A stretch of DNA of 64,000 nucleotides, taken from positions 310,001-374,000 of the forward strand of contig NZ_JACCJY010000001.1 of NCBI RefSeq assembly GCF_014596085.1, in the 5' to 3' direction. Made by a program: the position numbers and the translations under genes. This DNA is from Azospirillum tabaci (lineage in GTDB: Bacteria > Pseudomonadota > Alphaproteobacteria > Azospirillales > Azospirillaceae). Numbering within the stretch: the stretch's first letter is position 1; the number at the start of each line of letters is the position of its first letter. The notes beneath the pieces are model-generated. The model was not told the DNA's origin. It did not search any database and saw nothing but the letters and a program-made list of their open reading frames with translations. Below are positions 59,344 to 64,000 of the stretch, in pieces.

Positions 59344-59364
59344 ATCCCGCATTGTGGGATTTTT
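59344..59364 (+). terminator. Orphan intrinsic terminator on the plus strand
   Basis: ATCCCGC and GTGGGAT form a 7-bp stem (one G-T pair) with loop ATT, followed by TTTT. No plus-strand gene ends before it, so it may end a short untranslated transcript from about 59240, or lie there by chance. Confidence 0.5.
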
Positions 59365-59562
59365 GCCGTTCCCGCAACCGAAGGACGACGTCGCCGCGCT
59401 GGATTTGCTCGGACGACAATCGAGGCCCGGCGCAGCACCGGGAGACTCGGGGGAGGCGTATCCCCCTTGTTGCGGCGGGGCCTCCACCCTTGCGCCGTTG
59501 CGCGGGACGGCAGACGGGCCGCTAATCGGGTCTGACGCGGATTTGGGAAGGAGGGGGTCCGA

Positions 59563-59808
59563 ATGCCCGATCAGCATCAGCCGGCGCTCACCCGCGATCA
59601 GGTGATCGACATCTGCGGGCGCCTGGACGACATGCGCATCGCCAGCATCATCGGCACGGGCGCCAGCCCCGCCGAACTGATGGAAGCCACCAGCTGGACC
59701 GGCGCCGACGATTACATGGGGGAGGCGACGCAGCATCCCCCCTCGGGTCGGGTCGCCCGGCTCCTGGAGCTTCTCAAGGCCGACGAACCGGACTGGGAGG
59801 ACCGCTGA
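59563..59808 (+). CDS. Small soluble protein of unknown function
   Basis: An 81-residue helical protein: LTRDQVIDICGRLDDMRIAS, IIGTGASPAELMEATSWTGA and VARLLELLKADEPDWEDR. The end is acidic. AAGGAGGGGG lies a few bases before the ATG at 59563, one of the strongest ribosome sites in the window, so it is surely expressed. No known domain. It is convergent with the MFS gene across 27 bases. Confidence 0.8.
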   Translation: MPDQHQPALTRDQVIDICGRLDDMRIASIIGTGASPAELMEATSWTGADDYMGEATQHPPSGRVARLLELLKADEPDWEDR

Positions 59809-59835
59809 TTCGGTTGCGTCTGGCCCGGTTGCGGC

Positions 59836-61275
59836 TCAATCGGCGGCTTCGAGCGCGCGCGGCGGCTCCTTGGCCCGCGCGCGGGCGCGGTGGCCGCTGA
59901 TCTCCGCGCCGGCGTCTGGCGGCAACCGCAGGAAGAACAGGGCCGAGACGCAGGCCATCCCGCCGACCGTCAGGAAGGCCGGCACGAAGTCGGTGGGGGT
60001 CAGCGCGGCGCCGGGGCCGCCGGTGACGCTCTGCGTCAGGTGCAGCACCGTCGCCCCGACCGCGACGCCCAGGCTGAGCGAGACCTGCTGCATCACGCTG
60101 GCCAGCGTGTTGGCGCGGCTCAGGCACGCCTTGGGCACCTCGGCGTAGGCCAGGCTGTTCAGGCCGGTGAACTGCAGCGAGCGGAAGAAGCCGCCCATCA
60201 GCAGCGCGCCCAGGATGACCCAGTGCGCCGTCTCGGGCCGGAAGGCGGCGTAGCTCGCCAGGATCAGGCCGCTGAGCAGCGCGTTGGCGGTCAGCACGCG
60301 GCGGAAGCCCAGCCGGCGCAGGATGGGACCGGCCAGCGCCTTCATGGTCAGCGCCCCGGCGGCCCCGGCGAAGGTCAGCGCCCCGGACTCAAACGGCGTG
60401 CGCCCGAAGCCGACCTGGAGCATCAGCGGCATCAGGAAGGGCACGGCGCCGATGCCGATGCGGAACAGCGTGCCGCCCATGACCGAGGCGAAGTAGGTCG
60501 GCAGCCGCAGCAGCGAGGGGTCGAGCACCGGCCGCTCCATCCCGCGGGCGTGGCGCAGGTAGAGCCACGCGGCGGCGAAGCCCAGCCCCAGCACCCCGGC
60601 GACCGCGGCGGGCGGCAGAACCCCGCGCCCCACATTCTCCAGCCCGAACATCAGCGCGGCCAGGGCCAGCGCGCTCAGCATGAAGCCGCGGCCGTCGAAG
60701 GGGTCGCGCTCGCTCTCCCGCACGTTGGGGATCAGGGTCAGCACCAGCGCGATCCCGATCAGCCCGATCGGCACGTTGATGTAGAAGATCCAGCGCCAGG
60801 AGGCGTAGGTGGCGATGAAGCCGCCGACCAGCGGCCCCAGCGCCGGGCCGATCAGCGCCGGCAGGGTCATCTGGGCCATGGCGGCGACCAGCTTCTCCTT
60901 GGGCACCGTCTTCAGCAGGATCAGCCGCCCGACCGGCACCATCATCGCCCCGCCCAGCCCCTGAACGATGCGCGCCCCCACCAGTTCGTACAGCCCGTCC
61001 GACTGGCCGCAGAGGATCGAGCCGACGGTGAACACCCCGATGGCCGCCGCGAAGACCGTCCGCGTGCCGTAGCGGTCGGCCATCCAGCCGCTGACCGGCA
61101 GGAACACCGCCAGCGCCAGCATGTAGGAGGTCATGGCGAGGCTGAGGCGCAGCGGGTCCTCGCCCATCGACCGCGCGATCTCCGGCAGCGCGGTGGCGAT
61201 CACCGTCGCGTCCAGATTCTCCATGAACAAGGCGCAGGCGATGATGAAGGGAATGAAGCGGGTGGCGCGGGGCAT
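59836..61275 (-). CDS. MFS drug exporter, DHA2 (14-helix) family
   Basis: A 479-residue transporter with about 14 membrane helices. It starts RFIPFIIACALFMENLDATV, the D-x-T/S motif of the first helix of DHA2 proteins, with motif A in GWMADRYGTRTVF and motif C in GPALGPLVGGFIATYASWRW and IVQGLGGAMMVPVGR. It should export drugs or other hydrophobic compounds in exchange for protons. No regulator or adaptor (EmrA) is next to it. Its start at 61275 stands 106 bases from the end of the crotonase gene, which lies upstream on the same strand. Confidence 0.92.
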   Translation of the reverse strand: MPRATRFIPFIIACALFMENLDATVIATALPEIARSMGEDPLRLSLAMTSYMLALAVFLPVSGWMADRYGTRTVFAAAIGVFTVGSILCGQSDGLYELVGARIVQGLGGAMMVPVGRLILLKTVPKEKLVAAMAQMTLPALIGPALGPLVGGFIATYASWRWIFYINVPIGLIGIALVLTLIPNVRESERDPFDGRGFMLSALALAALMFGLENVGRGVLPPAAVAGVLGLGFAAAWLYLRHARGMERPVLDPSLLRLPTYFASVMGGTLFRIGIGAVPFLMPLMLQVGFGRTPFESGALTFAGAAGALTMKALAGPILRRLGFRRVLTANALLSGLILASYAAFRPETAHWVILGALLMGGFFRSLQFTGLNSLAYAEVPKACLSRANTLASVMQQVSLSLGVAVGATVLHLTQSVTGGPGAALTPTDFVPAFLTVGGMACVSALFFLRLPPDAGAEISGHRARARAKEPPRALEAAD

Positions 61276-61381
61276 GGCGACTGCGGAGGATGGAACGACG
61301 GAGCGGGGATGGTGATCCCAATCTGGACTTCCGCCGTCCGGAAACCATCGCTATGGGGTGAACCCTGGCATGCGCGAGCGC

Positions 61382-62161
61382 TCAGCGCCCCGTGAACACC
61401 GGCTTGCGCTTCTCCAGGAACGCCCGGTAGCCCTCGCGGAAATCCTCCGTGCCGAAGCAGTGGTAGCATTCGGCGATCTCCGCCTCCGACAGCGGGGCGG
61501 GGTCGGACAGGCGGCGGACGAACTGCTTGTGCAGCCGGGCGGCCAGCGGGGCGCCCCCGGCGATGCGCTCGCAGGTCGCGGCGATTTCGCCCTCGAAGGC
61601 TTCGTCGGCCACGAGGCGGTGGACGAGCCGCTTGTCCTTGGCCTCCTCCGCGCCGAAGACGCGGCCCTCCAGCAGGATCTCCAGCGCCGCCGGGCCGCCC
61701 GCGATGTCGTGGAGCAGCTTCAGCTCGGGCAACGCCATGGAGATGCCGAGCCGGCTGACCGGCACGCCGAAGCGGCTGCCGGTGGTGCAGACCCGCAGGT
61801 CGCAGGCCAGCGCCACGGCCAACCCGATGCCGCAGCAGGCGCCCTGGATGGCCGCCAGCGTCGGGTGCGGCAAGTCGCGCAGCAGGGTCAGCCCCTCGTC
61901 CATCAGCACGCCGTAGTCGGCGCCCTGCTCAGGGCTGTTGCGCTCCGTCTCGAATTCGGAGATGTCGGCGCCGGGGCTGAAGGCCCGCCCGCCGGCGCCG
62001 CGCAGCACAACCGCGCGCACCGTCTCGTCGGCGCCGAGTTGGCGCAGCAGCGGGATCAGCGCCAGCCACATCGGCTTGTCGAAGGCGTTCAGCTTGTCGG
62101 GGTTGCTGAGGGTCAGCGTGGCGACGACGCCGTCGCGGGTCAGGGTCACGGTGCCGGCCAT
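61382..62161 (-). CDS. Crotonase-fold (enoyl-CoA hydratase/isomerase family) protein
   Basis: A 259-residue crotonase-fold protein. The oxyanion segment is RAFSPGADISEF, and the second glycine-rich helix reads IQGACCGIGLAVALACDLRV. In enoyl-CoA hydratase the two catalytic glutamates lie in GGGCELA and FGQPE; here these read GIGLAVA (A115) and FGVPV (V135), so both are absent. It is therefore unlikely to hydrate enoyl-CoA and may be an isomerase, thioesterase-like or another crotonase activity. The ATG at 62161 fits. It precedes the MFS gene on the minus strand. Confidence 0.87.
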   Translation of the reverse strand: MAGTVTLTRDGVVATLTLSNPDKLNAFDKPMWLALIPLLRQLGADETVRAVVLRGAGGRAFSPGADISEFETERNSPEQGADYGVLMDEGLTLLRDLPHPTLAAIQGACCGIGLAVALACDLRVCTTGSRFGVPVSRLGISMALPELKLLHDIAGGPAALEILLEGRVFGAEEAKDKRLVHRLVADEAFEGEIAATCERIAGGAPLAARLHKQFVRRLSDPAPLSEAEIAECYHCFGTEDFREGYRAFLEKRKPVFTGR

Positions 62162-62351
62162 GGCCTGTCGGGCTCCCCATCCATTCGGTTGCGTATGGGG
62201 CAGACCACAAACACCGGCGGCCCCGTTCCGTCAAGGGCTTCCCTTGGGGCTTCCCTTGGGACGTCGCGAAAGCCGCATCGGCGCTGGACCGCAGGGCCGC
62301 GGGTCCCCATAGTTCGTAGCCGGGACTTCACCGGACGGAGATGACGCCGCG

Positions 62352-64000
62352 ATGCGAACGGGATTGGCCGCTTTCACCCTGGCCGCCGCTCTGGCCGCCG
62401 CCCCCATCGCCACCCCGGCGCTGGCGGCGAAGGACGAGCTGGTGATCGGCATGACCCAGTTCCCGTCCAACTGGCACCCTTCCATGGAAGCGATGATGGC
62501 CAAGAGCTACGTCCTGTCCATGGCGCGCCGGCCCTTCACCGCCTACGATCCCGACTGGCGCCTGACCTGCCTGCTCTGCACCGAGCTGCCGGCGCTGGAT
62601 AAGGGCACCGCGGAGTACGAGACGCGGGCCGACGGCAAGAAGGGCATCAAGGTCACCTACACCATCAACCCCAAGGCGACCTGGGGCGACGGCACGCCGG
62701 TGACGACCGAAGACGTGCTGTTCACCTGGACCGTCGGCAAGCACCCGCAGAGCGGGTACAGCAACTTCGACCTGTTCGCGCGCGACATCGTGGCGATCGA
62801 CGCGAAGGACGAGCGCACCTTCACCATCCATCGCGACAAGGCGGTGTGCAGCTACGCCGAGATCAACGACTTCGAGATCCTGCCCGCCCATCTGGAGCGT
62901 GCGGTGTTCGAGGCCGACCCGGCGACCTACCGCAACCGCTCCAAGTACGAGACCGACACGACGAACCCCGGCCTGTGGTTCGGCCCCTACCGCATCGCCC
63001 AGGTCGAGCCTGGCAGCCATGTGGTGCTGGAGTCCAACCCGACCTGGTGGGGCGCGAAGCCGGCCTTCAAGCGGGTGATCGTGAAGTCCATCGAGAACAC
63101 CGCCGCGCTGGAGGCCAACCTGCTGGCCGGGCAGGTCGACATGGTGCCGGGGGAGACCGGGCTGCCGCTCGATCAGGTGCTCGCCTTCGAGAAGCGGCAC
63201 GGCAGCCGCTACAACGTCTTCTACAAGCCCGGCCTGTTTTTCGAGCATGTCGAGCTGAACCTCGACAACCCGGCGCTGGCCGACTTGCGGGTGCGCCGGG
63301 CGCTGCTCCACGCCATCGACCGCGAGGCGATCTCCAAGCAACTCTACGACGGGCGGCAGCCGGTCGCCCACAACGAGATCAGCCCGCTCGACCGCGTGCA
63401 CGCGCCGGGCTACCCGACCTACGCCTTCGACCCGGCGCTGGCCGGCAAGCTGCTGGACGAGGCGGGCTGGAGCGAGCGGCGCGCCGGGGTGCGCCACAAC
63501 GCCAAGGGGGAGCGGCTGTCGCTGGAGATCATGACGACCGCCGGAAACCGCTCTCGCGAGGTGTTGCAGCAGGTGCTCCAGGCGCAGTGGCGGCAGGCCG
63601 GCGTGGAGGTGCGCATCGTCAACGAGCCGGCCCGCGTGCTTTTCGGCGACACGCTGGAGAAGCGCCGCTTCAAGTCGATGGCGCTGTTCGCCTGGATCAG
63701 CGCGCCGGAGAACATCCCGCGCACCATCCTGCATTCCAGCATGATCCCGACGGAGGGCAACAACTGGGCCGGCCAGAACTACACGGGCTACCGGAACCCG
63801 GAAATGGACAAGGTTCTGGAAGACCTGGAGCATGTCTGCGAGCCCGACGCCAACCGCGCGCTGTGGGCGAAGCTGCAGACGCTCTACGCCCAGGACCTGC
63901 CGAACCTGCCGCTGTTTTTCCGCGCCGATCCCTTCATCCTGCCGTCCTGGCTGGAGGGTGTGGTGCCGACCGGGCATCTGGATTCCAGCACGCTGTGGAT
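62352..64000 (+). CDS. Peptide/solute ABC transporter substrate-binding protein, family 5 (cut by window edge)
   Basis: About 549 codons are visible, open to the right edge. A Sec signal peptide (TGLAAFTLAAALAAAPIATP, near residues 3-22, ending ALAA) starts it. The mature part is a family 5 (DppA/OppA) binding protein: VTYTINPKATWGDGTPVTTE is the SBP_bac_5 signature, then FGPYRIAQVEPGSHVVLESN, LDNPALADLRVRRALLHAID and NYTGYRNPEMDKVLEDLE. It should bind a peptide, sugar or nickel-type ligand in the periplasm. Start ATG at 62352 with GGAG upstream; permease genes would follow beyond the window. It is divergent from the crotonase gene. Confidence 0.9.
   Translation, partial: MRTGLAAFTLAAALAAAPIATPALAAKDELVIGMTQFPSNWHPSMEAMMAKSYVLSMARRPFTAYDPDWRLTCLLCTELPALDKGTAEYETRADGKKGIKVTYTINPKATWGDGTPVTTEDVLFTWTVGKHPQSGYSNFDLFARDIVAIDAKDERTFTIHRDKAVCSYAEINDFEILPAHLERAVFEADPATYRNRSKYETDTTNPGLWFGPYRIAQVEPGSHVVLESNPTWWGAKPAFKRVIVKSIENTAALEANLLAGQVDMVPGETGLPLDQVLAFEKRHGSRYNVFYKPGLFFEHVELNLDNPALADLRVRRALLHAIDREAISKQLYDGRQPVAHNEISPLDRVHAPGYPTYAFDPALAGKLLDEAGWSERRAGVRHNAKGERLSLEIMTTAGNRSREVLQQVLQAQWRQAGVEVRIVNEPARVLFGDTLEKRRFKSMALFAWISAPENIPRTILHSSMIPTEGNNWAGQNYTGYRNPEMDKVLEDLEHVCEPDANRALWAKLQTLYAQDLPNLPLFFRADPFILPSWLEGVVPTGHLDSSTLW

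Larger units (their letters stand above)
59157..59562. other. Intergenic region upstream of the LsrB/VtlR-like gene
   Basis: These 406 bases hold no recognised protein gene. The stretch 59220-59370 is AT-richer. It includes TATAAA on the minus strand, a seven-codon ORF on the plus strand (ATG at 59282, reading MKKSQAW) and an intrinsic-terminator-like hairpin on the plus strand. The second half, up to 59540, shows nothing distinctive. Confidence 0.5.

Noticed and set aside
1-64000. CRISPR arrays, insertion sequences, prophage, tRNA and rRNA genes
   Set aside because: No regular direct-repeat/spacer pattern, transposase, integrase or phage gene was recognised. No tRNA cloverleaf or rRNA segment was seen by eye. 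A tRNAscan or RNA search could still find a short gene that I missed.

Overview
The window is about 64 kb of very GC-rich, densely coded bacterial chromosome. The gene content points to an alphaproteobacterium of the Rhodospirillales, most likely Azospirillum. The signs are a C4-pathway 5-aminolevulinate synthase (hemA), a RegB/RegA redox two-component pair, a DUF2336 protein, a LysR regulator of the LsrB/VtlR type, and the ffh-rpsP-rimM-trmD-rplS order followed by leuC. The genus is an inference from family resemblance, not from a database match. I found no rRNA, tRNA, CRISPR array, insertion sequence or prophage. Nearly all of it reads as core or long-resident chromosome. LAYOUT: 1-8.1 kb is an exopolysaccharide cluster on the minus strand, with a BY-type tyrosine autokinase/chain-length regulator, a Wzx-type flippase, a nucleotide-sugar dehydrogenase, two extended SDRs (one a GDP-fucose synthase) and a glycosyltransferase cut by the left edge. 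8.3-11.2 kb holds a Crp/Fnr regulator with a small DUF2892 membrane protein, an AraC regulator and an EamA exporter. 11.3-13.2 kb is regA-regB, divergent from an ABC-2 exporter and an lpxD gene (13.3-16.2 kb). 16.3-19.5 kb carries a PPOX-like protein and cobalamin late-assembly genes (phosphatase, cobS, cobT). 19.6-23.0 kb has a membrane protein, dapE, dapD and a HAD nucleotidase. 23.2-29.2 kb has a diguanylate cyclase translationally coupled to a DUF2336 protein, two uncharacterised genes and a convergent pentapeptide-repeat protein. 29.4-33.4 kb is the SRP/ribosome-maturation operon. 33.5-39.4 kb holds an EamA exporter, a zinc-ribbon membrane microprotein, leuC, a WYL regulator/VOC/EVE module and an odd lipoprotein-LivH fusion. 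39.5-44.1 kb is truA-fmt-def, a small protein, a cold-shock gene and rmuC. 44.3-52.1 kb has a Nudix hydrolase, a ChaN-PDZ protein, an SDR, an HPt/pseudo-receiver, a PadR-like regulator, hemA and an omega-transaminase. 52.3-57.8 kb has a GST, a PAS-GGDEF-EAL phosphodiesterase, a universal stress protein and three small envelope proteins. 57.8-64 kb has a structured sRNA locus, the LsrB/VtlR-like regulator, a small protein, an MFS exporter, a crotonase and a peptide-binding protein cut by the right edge. HOW IT FITS TOGETHER: redox sensing (RegBA, and an Fnr/FixK-type site before hemA), c-di-GMP turnover, exopolysaccharide export and envelope stress genes are typical of a soil or rhizosphere bacterium that adjusts to low oxygen. 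MOST INTERESTING: on the minus strand at about 57.83-58.01 kb, directly downstream of the LsrB/VtlR-like gene, lies a non-coding locus of four hairpins plus an intrinsic terminator, with anti-Shine-Dalgarno CUCCC segments and a T-N11-A LysR box at its presumed promoter. This copies the lsrB/vtlR-abcR arrangement known from Rhizobiales and suggests an AbcR-like sRNA here. Other notable points are a family of GC-rich hairpin repeats between genes (one inside the rpsP-rimM operon), a WYL regulator that seems to start at CTG and faces a perfect palindrome, and a crotonase that lacks both catalytic glutamates.
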